Positions 9,030 through 18,009 of a DNA stretch of 64,000 bases are shown piece after piece. Position 1 is the stretch's first letter. Every line of letters starts with the position of its first letter. This stretch comes from Rhodospirillaceae bacterium. Its GTDB lineage: Bacteria > Pseudomonadota > Alphaproteobacteria > Rhodospirillales > JABHCV01. The notes beneath the pieces are model-generated. The model did not search any database. It was not told the origin of the DNA and saw only the letters and a program-made list of their open reading frames with translations. The stretch spans positions 1-64,000 of the forward strand of contig JABMOQ010000137.1 of NCBI GenBank assembly GCA_013204045.1, read 5' to 3'. The position numbers were made by a program, and so were the translations under genes.

Positions 9030-10346
9030 ATGCCCAAGGGTAACCCCGACAAGGCCGCGACCTCGTTCACGCTGACCGACAACGCCAGTGGTGAAAAATA
9101 CGAGCTGCCAGTTCTTAAAGGCACCGTCGGCCCCAACGTTATCGACGTGCGCAAACTGTATGCCGAAACCGGCCATTTCACCTTCGATCCGGGCTACACA
9201 TCGACCGGTTCTTGCGAATCGGAAATCACCTTTATCGATGGCGACAAGGGCATCTTGCTTTATCGCGGCTACCCCATTGATCAGTTGGCCGAGAATTCAA
9301 ACTTTATTGAAGTCTGTTATCTGCTGATCTATGGCGAACTGCCGAGCGCCAAAGATCTTGAAACATTTGAGCACCGGATCACCTACCACACCATGTTGCA
9401 CGAGCAGATCAACTATTTTTTCCGTGGGTTCCGGCGGGATTCACACCCCATGGCGATCATGTGCGGTGTCGTCGGCGCGCTGTCGGCATTCTATCATGAC
9501 AGCACCGATATTAATGATCCCGTGCACCGTTTTATCGCCTCGACCCGCATGATCGCCAAAATGCCGACCATTGCGGCGACGGCCTATCGTTATTCCGTCG
9601 GCCTGCCGTTCACCTATCCGCGTAACGATCTTAATTTCTCGGAAAACTTCCTCTACATGATGTTTTCCAACCCGTGCGAGGAATATGTGGTCAACCCGGT
9701 ACTGGCCCGCGCCATGGACCGCATCTTGATCCTGCACGCCGACCACGAACAGAACGCATCAACCTCGACGGTACGTATTTCCGGATCATCCGGCGCCAAT
9801 CCGTTTGCTTGTGTCGCCGCCGGCATCGCATCGCTCTGGGGGCCGGCCCACGGCGGCGCCAACGAGGCGGTGCTGAACATGCTGGAAGAAATCGGCACCA
9901 AGGACCGGGTCCCCGAGTACGTCAAAAAAGCCAAGGACAAGAACGACCCGTTCCGGCTGATGGGCTTCGGCCACCGGGTTTACAAGAACTTCGACCCACG
10001 CGCCCAGGTTATGCGCAAAACCGCCCACGAAGTTCTGGCGGACCTTGGCATCAAGGATGATCCGTTGCTTGACCTGGCCATGGAACTAGAACGCATCGCG
10101 CTGGAAGATGAATATTTCATCGAAAAGAAGCTTTATCCCAATGTGGATTTCTATTCTGGCATCATCTTCAAGGCCATGGGCATCCCGACGTCCATGTTCA
10201 CGGTTCTGTTCGCCGTCGCCCGCGTCGTCGGCTGGGTCGCTCAGTGGAACGAAATGATCGAAGACCCGACCCAGAAAATCGGCCGGCCGCGCCAGCTTTA
10301 CGTTGGCGCGACCCAGCGCGATTTCGTTCCGGTCGGTAAGCGCTAG
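9030..10346 (+). CDS. gltA: Citrate synthase, hexameric type
   Basis: GltA condenses oxaloacetate and acetyl-CoA to citrate, the entry step of the TCA cycle. The 438-residue length and N-terminal small beta domain fit the large, hexameric Gram-negative type. Catalytic His residues are seen in [11 protein letters not shown] and [13 protein letters not shown], and the catalytic Asp in NVDFYSGI. The ribosome site AGAAGGAGA is strong and well spaced. The gene converges with gloA, whose stop is 9 bp away, with no hairpin terminator between them. Confidence 0.96.
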   Translation: MPKGNPDKAATSFTLTDNASGEKYELPVLKGTVGPNVIDVRKLYAETGHFTFDPGYTSTGSCESEITFIDGDKGILLYRGYPIDQLAENSNFIEVCYLLIYGELPSAKDLETFEHRITYHTMLHEQINYFFRGFRRDSHPMAIMCGVVGALSAFYHDSTDINDPVHRFIASTRMIAKMPTIAATAYRYSVGLPFTYPRNDLNFSENFLYMMFSNPCEEYVVNPVLARAMDRILILHADHEQNASTSTVRISGSSGANPFACVAAGIASLWGPAHGGANEAVLNMLEEIGTKDRVPEYVKKAKDKNDPFRLMGFGHRVYKNFDPRAQVMRKTAHEVLADLGIKDDPLLDLAMELERIALEDEYFIEKKLYPNVDFYSGIIFKAMGIPTSMFTVLFAVARVVGWVAQWNEMIEDPTQKIGRPRQLYVGATQRDFVPVGKR

Positions 10347-10355
10347 CAGGCTCTA

Positions 10356-10760
10356 TTAGCGTTCGATCAGTTCGACCTTGTAGCCGTCCGGATCATCGAT
10401 GAAGGCGATGACCGTGGTGCCGTGTTTCATGGGCCCCGGTTCGCGTGATATGGAAACGCCTTCATCGCGCATTTTGTCGCAGGCCCCGTAAATATCGGGA
10501 ACCGCAATCGCCAGGTGGCCGAAACCCGACCCCAGGTCGTAATTGTCTTCCTGATCCCAGTTGTAGGTCAGCTCGAGGACCGTGTTGTCCTTTTCGTCAC
10601 CGTAACCGACAAAAACAAGCGAGAACTTGCCTTCCGGATACTCATGACGGCTCAGTTCCTTCATGCCCAGATGGCGGGTGTAGAAATCGACTGATTTTTC
10701 CAGGTCCCGGACCCGGATCATGGTGTGCAGGAAACGGTAATTTCCGGTATCGGCGTTCAT
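10356..10760 (-). CDS. gloA: Lactoylglutathione lyase (glyoxalase I)
   Basis: GloA isomerises the methylglyoxal-glutathione adduct to lactoylglutathione, detoxifying methylglyoxal. The 134-residue protein is two vicinal-oxygen-chelate repeats. The four metal ligands are visible at His12, Glu63, His82 and Glu130, and the sequence follows the E. coli Ni-type enzyme (YGDEK.., ELTYNW, GTTVIAFIDDPDGYK). Its ATG overlaps the stop of the lpxI-lpxB gene (ATGA), so it is probably translated by coupling at the end of the lipid A operon, an odd partner for a detoxification enzyme. Confidence 0.94.
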   Translation of the reverse strand: MNADTGNYRFLHTMIRVRDLEKSVDFYTRHLGMKELSRHEYPEGKFSLVFVGYGDEKDNTVLELTYNWDQEDNYDLGSGFGHLAIAVPDIYGACDKMRDEGVSISREPGPMKHGTTVIAFIDDPDGYKVELIER

Positions 10761-12748
10761 TTTCTAACTCCTTCATGTATCAGATTAAGAATGGCATCGG
10801 CGGCACGCCCGGACGGCGACGGTCCGCCCAGGCCCAATTGTGATAATGCTTCCAGCGCTGCATCATTCTGTGTCTTGCGGACTTCTTCGTTGTCCAGAAG
10901 CTCGGCTATGGCCGGGGCCAAAAGATCGGCACGGCATTTGTCGAACAATAGCTCGGGGACAGCCTCTCGCCCCAGAATAATGTTGACCAGATTGACATAG
11001 GGGGACTTGACCAGAATTCGGCCCAGCCAAACCGTCACAACGTTGACCTTGTAAGCAATAACAGACGGCGTTTTCGACATGGCCAGCTCAAGGGCAACCG
11101 TGCCGGATGCCGCAAGGCCGGCATTGGCGGCATCGAAGGCATCAAATTTTTCGTCACTCCCAATAACCGTAACCCGCACGGGCCAGCTGGCGGCATCGGT
11201 TTCGACCCTGGCACGCATGGGGGGCACCACCGGGATGACGACTTCCATGTTGTTTCGTGATTTGGCCAGATCACTGACGGTTTCTTTAAAGACCGGCATC
11301 AGGCGGCTTATTTCACCGGCCCGGCTGCCGGGCAGGACGGCCAGCAGGGGCGCGTCACCAGGTATTTGGTGGCGGCGGCGAAAGCCGACTCCGTCCCCCT
11401 TGTCGGCGCCGTACTCGATCACCGGATGACCAACAAAAGTCGTCGGCAAGCCTTCCCGTTCAAAATACGGCGGCTCGAAGGGCAGCAAAGTCAGCAAGTG
11501 ATCCAGAAAACGAGCGACCTTGCGGGCCCGGCCCGGCCGCCACGCCCACACGGAAGGCGCCACGTAGTGCACAAGCTTAATGCCTTGCCCCTTCAGTTGC
11601 TTGGCGACGCGAAAATTAAAACCGGGAGAATCGATGGTCACCAACATCACCGGCTTGTTCTTTTTGATATCCGAAACCGTTTGCTTGATGCGCTTGATAA
11701 GCTTGGGCAGATGGGGCAAGACCTCGGCGACGCCCATCACCGACAGTTCCTGCATGGGAAACAGACTGGCTAGCCCCTGTTCGGCCATCATCGGGCCACC
11801 GATTCCAGTAACCCGAATATCCTGACGCTCCTTCAATGCCGCAAGCAGCCTGCCACCGAGGGCGTCACCAGAGGGTTCGCCAGCGATGAAATAAATCAAG
11901 GGCGGTTGTTTTTCTTTAAAATCCTCAACATCAATCCCGATAATATACAGTCCTTTGGCATCGGCCGCCTCGATCACTTTTTCTTTATCGACAATAAGAG
12001 AGGCCGCGGCCTCGACGACGATTCCGCCCAAGCCGGCCGCAGCTGCGGCTTCCACCGTTCTGACACCGATGGTCGGCAGATCGGCGCGCTTTTCCTGACC
12101 GGGTTTGCTGACTTTAGCAAGCACGCCCCCGCCAGGGCGTTGTTCGGCCACCCGAGCCAGCATGGCATCCGTGCCTTCGGCATCTTCCCGGGCCAGGATT
12201 TTATCTTCCCAAACGACCGCCCCCTGCCCCATGTCTGCTGTGCCGATTTCAATGGCGGCGGCAATCGCTTTGCCAATGTCTTGCATGGCTTTGGCATCGG
12301 GTTTATGGGCACCAATGACACCTAATGGCGCGATAACATCAGGCAAAACGTCTTCGATACCTACGACTTTGAAACCTTCGTCCTCTATGAAACCGATAAC
12401 GGCTTTAAGTAATCCGTCGTCGCCGAAAGACATGGCACCGGATTTGGTTAAAAAGGCAGCCGTTTTCAAATCTGGCCTAAGGTCGGCAATCCCCGGACGG
12501 CGGATCGCCCCGGCCATGACCAGTTCACCGACATTATATTCCTTTAATTTATTCAACGCCGAGGCGGCTTCGCCGAGGCGCAGCCAAAAATGCGGCGCTT
12601 CGCTACCATCATCAAGCAAAAGTAAGGATGGGTCTGCCTGTCCCTCGATAGCAGCGACCATAAAATCGCGGCCGGTTTCCAGGCAAGATTTTATGATACG
12701 TGCCGGCAGGTCGCCACTTCCGGCGATGATTCCAAGTTTAGGCGGCAT
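10757..12748 (-). CDS. lpxI-lpxB: Fused UDP-2,3-diacylglucosamine pyrophosphatase LpxI and lipid-A-disaccharide synthase LpxB
   Basis: One 663-codon frame encodes two successive lipid A enzymes. Residues 1 to about 280 are LpxI, which hydrolyses UDP-2,3-diacylglucosamine to lipid X. It starts MPPKLGIIAGSGDLP and has DLPTIG with Asp223 at the position essential in Caulobacter LpxI. From Leu284 (LIYFIAGEPSGD) to the end is a full 380-residue LpxB, which joins lipid X to UDP-diacylglucosamine. Only a few residues separate the domains and there is no stop or internal ATG at the joint; a TTG (codon 284) is the only possible separate LpxB start. The start at 12748 gives 11 nt overlap with lpxA. LpxI and LpxB are separate neighbours in Caulobacter. 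Confidence 0.92.
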   Translation of the reverse strand: MPPKLGIIAGSGDLPARIIKSCLETGRDFMVAAIEGQADPSLLLLDDGSEAPHFWLRLGEAASALNKLKEYNVGELVMAGAIRRPGIADLRPDLKTAAFLTKSGAMSFGDDGLLKAVIGFIEDEGFKVVGIEDVLPDVIAPLGVIGAHKPDAKAMQDIGKAIAAAIEIGTADMGQGAVVWEDKILAREDAEGTDAMLARVAEQRPGGGVLAKVSKPGQEKRADLPTIGVRTVEAAAAAGLGGIVVEAAASLIVDKEKVIEAADAKGLYIIGIDVEDFKEKQPPLIYFIAGEPSGDALGGRLLAALKERQDIRVTGIGGPMMAEQGLASLFPMQELSVMGVAEVLPHLPKLIKRIKQTVSDIKKNKPVMLVTIDSPGFNFRVAKQLKGQGIKLVHYVAPSVWAWRPGRARKVARFLDHLLTLLPFEPPYFEREGLPTTFVGHPVIEYGADKGDGVGFRRRHQIPGDAPLLAVLPGSRAGEISRLMPVFKETVSDLAKSRNNMEVVIPVVPPMRARVETDAASWPVRVTVIGSDEKFDAFDAANAGLAASGTVALELAMSKTPSVIAYKVNVVTVWLGRILVKSPYVNLVNIILGREAVPELLFDKCRADLLAPAIAELLDNEEVRKTQNDAALEALSQLGLGGPSPSGRAADAILNLIHEGVRK

Positions 12749-13538
12749 CTTCCATACTGGGCTGGCAAATGGCGCGGGACGAATCGGAACGAATGAAATT
12801 GACGATCTCCATGACAGGTTCAATATCGCTCATCATTTCAGCAACATCTTCCAGGCGCTCTATCATGGTGCCTTCGGGGGCAAACAACAGGCGATAGGCG
12901 TTCCTGAGGGCATGAATGGTTTCCCGGTCGAAATTACGGCGTTTCAGGCCAACCACGTTCAATCCCTGCAGGCGGGCCCGGTTTCCAATAACCGAACCAT
13001 AAGGAATAACGTCATTTTCTATACCAGACATGCCGCCGATCATGGCGTGACGACCGATGCGAACAAACTGATGAATAGCCGACAGCCCGCCAATAATCGC
13101 CCACTCGGCAATATTTACGTGTCCGCCAAGGGTCGCATTATTAACCAAAATAACGTGATCCGATATGTGGCAATCATGGGCAACGTGGGCGCCGACCATA
13201 AACAGGCAGTTGTTTCCGACTGTCGTCAACATACCGCCACCTTCAGTTCCCGGGTTCATGGTGACATGCTCTCGAATTACATTGTTGCACCCAATTTCAA
13301 GTCGCGACGGCTCACCATCGTATTTAAGATCCTGCGGTTGATGACCGATAGAAGCGAATGGAAATATCCTGGTGTTGGAGCCAACGGATGTTCTGCCATC
13401 GATAACAACATGAGAGACAAGCTTGACGCCGTCATCAAGCGTTACATTTTCGCCGATGATGCAATACGGTCCAATCGTGACATCTTTGCCAACCTCAGCC
13501 CCTTTTGAAACAATCGCGGTTGAATGAATTTCCGTCAT
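12738..13538 (-). CDS. lpxA: UDP-N-acetylglucosamine O-acyltransferase
   Basis: LpxA transfers a 3-hydroxyacyl chain from acyl carrier protein to UDP-GlcNAc, the first step of lipid A synthesis. The 266-residue protein is a left-handed beta helix of hexapeptide repeats followed by a C-terminal helical part. The catalytic His lies in the HVAHDCHIS segment near residue 120. Trimeric cytoplasmic enzyme. It lies between fabZ (12 nt gap) and lpxI-lpxB (11 nt overlap), the standard lipid A order. Confidence 0.95.
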   Translation of the reverse strand: MTEIHSTAIVSKGAEVGKDVTIGPYCIIGENVTLDDGVKLVSHVVIDGRTSVGSNTRIFPFASIGHQPQDLKYDGEPSRLEIGCNNVIREHVTMNPGTEGGGMLTTVGNNCLFMVGAHVAHDCHISDHVILVNNATLGGHVNIAEWAIIGGLSAIHQFVRIGRHAMIGGMSGIENDVIPYGSVIGNRARLQGLNVVGLKRRNFDRETIHALRNAYRLLFAPEGTMIERLEDVAEMMSDIEPVMEIVNFIRSDSSRAICQPSMEDAA

Positions 13539-13550
13539 AAATATAAGTTC

Positions 13551-14021
13551 CTACTCTCCGTCGACAATCATGGCAGCAAAAACGGCTTCAGCCATTAATG
13601 CGCCGTCGACAATTGCTTTTCCTGTAAATTTCCAGACGTTGCCCCGGTTGCGCTGCTTTTCAACATGAATTTCGACGCGGTCACCAGGTCCAATCGGTTT
13701 GCGAAAACGCGCTTGATCGACGGACATGAAATAAACAAGTTTTCCTTCTGCTGCTTCGCCCATAGTTGCCACAACAAGCACCGCAGCAGTTTGTGCCATC
13801 GCCTCGACAATCAAAACCCCGGGCATGACCGGGTGACCCGGAAAGTGGCCCTGGAAATAAGGCTCATTAATGGTCACATTTTTGATTCCGACGGCGCGGA
13901 CATCGAGATTAATATCTTCGACTCTGTCAATCATCAGAAACGGATAGCGATGCGGAATCATTTTCATGATTCGCGTTATGTCGATTGCGTAGCCACTCTT
14001 TTTCTTATCTATTTCTGACAC
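13551..14021 (-). CDS. fabZ: 3-hydroxyacyl-ACP dehydratase
   Basis: FabZ dehydrates 3-hydroxyacyl-ACP in fatty acid elongation and competes with LpxA and LpxD for the same substrate pool, which explains why the genes sit together. At 156 residues it is a single hot-dog domain. The active-site motif [19 protein letters not shown] contains the catalytic His and Glu. It is 3 nt from lpxD and 12 nt from lpxA, all on the minus strand. Confidence 0.95.
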   Translation of the reverse strand: MSEIDKKKSGYAIDITRIMKMIPHRYPFLMIDRVEDINLDVRAVGIKNVTINEPYFQGHFPGHPVMPGVLIVEAMAQTAAVLVVATMGEAAEGKLVYFMSVDQARFRKPIGPGDRVEIHVEKQRNRGNVWKFTGKAIVDGALMAEAVFAAMIVDGE

Positions 14022-14024
14022 TCT

Positions 14025-15044
14025 TTATTTACCCTTTTTCTTTCCCAGATTCTCTATTGCAGCTACTCCACGCATCCATTCCCTGAACGGAAGCGCAGGC
14101 GATCCGCCAACTTTCAACCCCGGGGCCACATCACGCATAATGCCGCTTTGCGCCGCCACTTGAACGCCATCACCAATGGTCAAATGCCCGGCAATACCAG
14201 CTTGCCCTCCCAAGGCGACAAAATCACCCAATGTTGTGGAGCCCGATATGCCCACGTGTGAAACTATAATACAGTTTCGTCCAATGCGTACGTTATGGCC
14301 GATTTGAACCAAATTATCAATTTTGGTCCCGGCCCCGATGATTGTGTCTGGCCCGGTGCCACGGTCAATGGTTGTATTGGCGCCGATTTCCACATCATCT
14401 TCGATGACAACCCTGCCCAACTGGGGAACCTTGATATGGCCTTCGGGGCTCATGGCGAATCCAAAGCCGTCCTGGCCAATGCGCACGCCAGTATGAACGA
14501 TCACATTATTGCCAAGCATGGCGCAGGACAATGTGACCGAGGGGCCGATCCGGCAATTATCGCCAACAACAACGCCATCGCCAATTACCGTATTGGCGGC
14601 AATGTGGCAATTTTTACCGATATGCACATTTTTACCGACGACGACGCCCGACTCGATACAGACAGCCTTGTCAATGATGGCCGTGGGATTAACGACGGCT
14701 GAAGAATGTATTGATGGAGCCGGAATGAAGGCCGGGTAAAAGGCCTGTGCGACAAGTCCGTACCCATGATACGGCAGCTTAGTCAGCAACAACGCCATTC
14801 CTTTGGGCGCTTTATCCGCCATGCCCGGATCGACGATACAGGCCCCCGCTTTGCTTTTGGTAAAAGCATCCGCATAACGTTTATTGTCCAGGAAGCTGAC
14901 ATCATCAGGGCCAGCCATATCAAGCGGTGCGACATCATGGAACAATGCCTTTGGATCACCATTTGCCAAATCGGCGCCGGCGATGGTTGCCAGCTTTTCA
15001 AGCGAAAATGGTCCAGCAACTTGATGAAATTTAGGATCGGTCAT
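14025..15044 (-). CDS. lpxD: UDP-3-O-acylglucosamine N-acyltransferase
   Basis: LpxD adds the second 3-hydroxyacyl chain to the lipid A precursor. The 339-residue protein has an N-terminal uridine-binding domain (about 1-100). A hexapeptide-repeat beta helix follows (from about 105, with repeats such as IGKNCHIAANTVIG) and a short basic C-terminal helix ends the protein (NLGKKKGK). The conserved catalytic His is expected in the IQIGHNVRIG coil. It is downstream of skp on the same strand with a 61-nt gap. Confidence 0.95.
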   Translation of the reverse strand: MTDPKFHQVAGPFSLEKLATIAGADLANGDPKALFHDVAPLDMAGPDDVSFLDNKRYADAFTKSKAGACIVDPGMADKAPKGMALLLTKLPYHGYGLVAQAFYPAFIPAPSIHSSAVVNPTAIIDKAVCIESGVVVGKNVHIGKNCHIAANTVIGDGVVVGDNCRIGPSVTLSCAMLGNNVIVHTGVRIGQDGFGFAMSPEGHIKVPQLGRVVIEDDVEIGANTTIDRGTGPDTIIGAGTKIDNLVQIGHNVRIGRNCIIVSHVGISGSTTLGDFVALGGQAGIAGHLTIGDGVQVAAQSGIMRDVAPGLKVGGSPALPFREWMRGVAAIENLGKKKGK

Positions 15045-15105
15045 AATCCTGAATTGCCCTTCTGTTCCAGCGAAGTCCAGTTACGGCACAACCAAACGAT
15101 GGCGC

Positions 15106-15669
15106 TTATTCAGCCGGTGCAGTGACCTTCAATTCTGGAAGTTGCTTATCGAGGCGCTCCAGGACAAGCCCAGTGATATCCAGGGATTTTACGGCCAGGA
15201 TTGTCTGATCCTTGCTAAGGATAAGGTTGATGTTGTTTTCCGTAGCAAGAGCAGAAACAATTTCGTTCAATTTATCTTGAACTTTATTCATTGCGCCGCC
15301 TTGAGATTGATCAAGCTTCAGTTTCTTTTCCTGGACCAGGCGCTGGATCGTAGCGACCTGTTTTTCAAACTCACGTCGTTTTTCATCAAACGCCTCGGCC
15401 GACAGCAGAGTACGCTGCCTTGCCAAAGCCTGATTGGCTTCTCGCAATACGTCTTCTTCTTTCTGGATTTCAACCTGAAATTTATTGCGAAATGTCTCTA
15501 TTTGTTCGCGAATGGATTTAACAGCCATGGAATCTCTACGAATTGCATCAATGCTGATAACAGCAATCTTGCTTACGCCAGTTGTACTTTGTTCCTGGGC
15601 AGCAACAGAGCCAACATAGATTGGCGAGATAAAGGTAACGAGGAATAGTACGGTCAATATTTTCTTCAC
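15106..15669 (-). CDS. skp: Periplasmic OmpH/Skp-family chaperone
   Basis: The 187-residue protein begins with a Sec signal peptide (Lys-Lys then a hydrophobic stretch, cleavage likely after SVAA near residue 24). A long charged coiled coil from about 60 to 130 follows, rich in Glu, Lys and Gln. This is the plan of Skp, a trimeric periplasmic holdase that delivers unfolded outer-membrane proteins to the BAM complex. Its place between bamA (9 nt) and lpxD fits that role. The final 20 residues are less typical. Sequence conservation in this family is low, so the call leans on architecture and context. Confidence 0.88.
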   Translation of the reverse strand: MKKILTVLFLVTFISPIYVGSVAAQEQSTTGVSKIAVISIDAIRRDSMAVKSIREQIETFRNKFQVEIQKEEDVLREANQALARQRTLLSAEAFDEKRREFEKQVATIQRLVQEKKLKLDQSQGGAMNKVQDKLNEIVSALATENNINLILSKDQTILAVKSLDITGLVLERLDKQLPELKVTAPAE

Positions 15670-15678
15670 GAAAAACTC

Positions 15679-17961
15679 CTAAAATCTTGTGCCGAAATTG
15701 ACGCGGATGGCTTCTGTCTGGTCAAAATTTTCCTTGATGACAGGAAATCCCATGTCAATTGAAACTGGGCCAAATGGTGAGACCCAGGCAACACCTGTGC
15801 CGACCGATGCGCGCATCTTTCCGGTGTCATGTACGTCGCTTCCCGTCGGATTAATCCTGCCCGACGAGCCCATATCAGAGAATAACTTGCCTGATATTCC
15901 AAGTTCTTGTGGCAAGCCAAGGGGGAACTTTAATTCGACTGATCCCTTGTACATCCATTCCCCGCCAAGGGCATCTTGCGTGCTTTTATCACGGGGGCCG
16001 ACACCTGATGTCGCAAACCCACGAAGGTCATCGCCACCAATATAGAAACGGTCAAGCAAGCTGACATCATCCCCGATACCGAAAATATGCCCAGTTCTGC
16101 CGCCGACAGACAGCACCCACTGATCATAAAGCGGGAAATATTTACCGGCATTAACGACGTTACGCATGTAACGCTTTGACCCGCCAATGCCCGCCAGATC
16201 ATTGCTCATGCCAATAATGTAGCCTTCAGTCGGGAATACCTTGCTGTCACGTCTATCATAGGAAAGCCCATGCCCTATTTCAGAAAGAATAGAGTCACCT
16301 TTTTCGGACTGGACATAGGGAGATGCCGTGGAACTGACACTTGAGATTGTACTTTGTTTCAGTGTATAGGCCCACGATTCACGCAGGTTATCCGTTATCG
16401 GATAGCCAGCCCTTAAGCTACCGCCCGTTTGATTCGTACTAAACGAACTGGTGTCTTGCAGGTTAGTGCTGGAGTGAAAAATATTGAATCCGGCGGCAAC
16501 ATCACGGTCCATAAAATAAGGTTCGGTGAAGCTGAGATCGACCTGGGAATGCTTTGCCGCTAACTGCGCTTTGATGCTTATACTTTGCCCTCTTCCCAAC
16601 AAGTTACGTTCGGTCAAACCAATGTCGCCGAGGACGCCACTGGTCGTCGAAAACCCGAAACCAAGAGACAGGGACCCCGTGGATTTTTCTTCGACGTTTA
16701 CGTTTATTGCTGCTTTGTCCGGGTCACTGCCAGGAATTTGCTCAACCTCAACCTTTTCAAAGAAATCAAGATCATCCAGTTTTTTCTTGGATTGCCTGAG
16801 CTTGGCCCTGTTGAAAGCGTCGCCTTCGACCAACTTGAATTCGCGGCGAATAACCTCATCGGCGGTGCGGACGTTTCCTTCAATATCAATTCGTTCAACA
16901 AACACACGAGGGCCTTCATTGACTTCGAAGGTGACCTGGATTGTCTTGTCTTCGCGGTTGCGGTTAACGCGCGGGCGAATATCGATGAAGGCAAAGCCCA
17001 GGGTGCCGATCTCGTTGGTGAGATCGTCAATGGTTGATTCAATCAATTCGGCGTCATACCAATCGCCTTTTTCGATTTCAATTATGTCGGCAATATCTTC
17101 AGGCTTGAGCCCCGTCAGCCTGACATCCGTTTCAATATCGCCGAAGGCATACCTGTTGCCTTCCTCGATGGTGAAAGTGATAAAGAAATCCTTACGGTCG
17201 GTTGTCAATTCGGCGACGGCCGAAATCACTCTGAAGTCAGCATACCCGCTCGACAGGTAAAAACGACGAAGCAGCTCACGGTCCAGTGTCAGGCGATCCG
17301 GGTCATAATTGTCATCAGACGACAAAAACCTGTACCACCTTGTTTCCTTGGTTCTGATTTCCTCGCGAAGACGAGAGTCGCTGTATTCGCCGTTACCCAC
17401 AAAACGTATGTCTTTGACTTCCGTCCACTTGCCTTCGTTAATCTCGAAAACCAGATCGACCCGGTTCTGCGGTAACTGAATAACTTTTGGCTCTACCGTG
17501 GCCGCGAACCGGCCCTTGCGTCTGTAAAGTGTCAGTATGCGCTTGACGTCGTTCTGAACCTTGGTGCGTGTATAGATAACCCTGGGACGAAGTGAAATTT
17601 CAACATCAAGGACATCATCCTTGAGCTTGGAATTGCCCTCATATGCAATGCGATTGATGACCGGGTTTTCGACAACAGTCACGATCAGCAAACTGCCATC
17701 GCGGCGGATTGTCACATCGGCAAAAAGGCCTGTGGCGAAAAGGCTTTTCAGTGAACGATCAACTCGTCGATCGTCAAAGGCATCACCCTCTTTGATCAGC
17801 ATGTAGGAAAGCACCGTGCCAGGCTCAATACGCTGATTGCCCTCGACAACGATCTCCTGCACCGTTCCGCTCTCGCCTGTTTGCGCCATGGTGGCGACCG
17901 GGGCAAGACCCAGAAATGATGTCATACAAAACAGGCCTATGACGCGAATGAGGCGCCTCAT
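15679..17961 (-). CDS. bamA: Outer-membrane protein assembly factor BamA
   Basis: BamA is the outer-membrane insertase for beta-barrel proteins. The 760-residue precursor has a signal peptide ending TMAQ near residue 27, five POTRA repeats (to about residue 420) and a 16-strand barrel. The barrel contains IGGDDLRGF, the counterpart of the conserved VRGF loop-6 motif. The last residue is Phe (NFGTRF), the outer-membrane protein recognition signal. RseP upstream and Skp downstream make the standard gene neighbourhood. Confidence 0.95.
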   Translation of the reverse strand: MRRLIRVIGLFCMTSFLGLAPVATMAQTGESGTVQEIVVEGNQRIEPGTVLSYMLIKEGDAFDDRRVDRSLKSLFATGLFADVTIRRDGSLLIVTVVENPVINRIAYEGNSKLKDDVLDVEISLRPRVIYTRTKVQNDVKRILTLYRRKGRFAATVEPKVIQLPQNRVDLVFEINEGKWTEVKDIRFVGNGEYSDSRLREEIRTKETRWYRFLSSDDNYDPDRLTLDRELLRRFYLSSGYADFRVISAVAELTTDRKDFFITFTIEEGNRYAFGDIETDVRLTGLKPEDIADIIEIEKGDWYDAELIESTIDDLTNEIGTLGFAFIDIRPRVNRNREDKTIQVTFEVNEGPRVFVERIDIEGNVRTADEVIRREFKLVEGDAFNRAKLRQSKKKLDDLDFFEKVEVEQIPGSDPDKAAINVNVEEKSTGSLSLGFGFSTTSGVLGDIGLTERNLLGRGQSISIKAQLAAKHSQVDLSFTEPYFMDRDVAAGFNIFHSSTNLQDTSSFSTNQTGGSLRAGYPITDNLRESWAYTLKQSTISSVSSTASPYVQSEKGDSILSEIGHGLSYDRRDSKVFPTEGYIIGMSNDLAGIGGSKRYMRNVVNAGKYFPLYDQWVLSVGGRTGHIFGIGDDVSLLDRFYIGGDDLRGFATSGVGPRDKSTQDALGGEWMYKGSVELKFPLGLPQELGISGKLFSDMGSSGRINPTGSDVHDTGKMRASVGTGVAWVSPFGPVSIDMGFPVIKENFDQTEAIRVNFGTRF

Positions 17962-18009
17962 ATTTCCCCCAAGAAACGATTTAAACAGGTGATAAATTAT
18001 TTAAGCGAG

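Noticed and set aside
12105-13508. 467-codon open frame on the plus strand
   Set aside because: It lies antisense to lpxI and lpxA, which are fully conserved; the translation has no recognisable domain and no ribosome site. High GC at third positions creates such long shadow frames.
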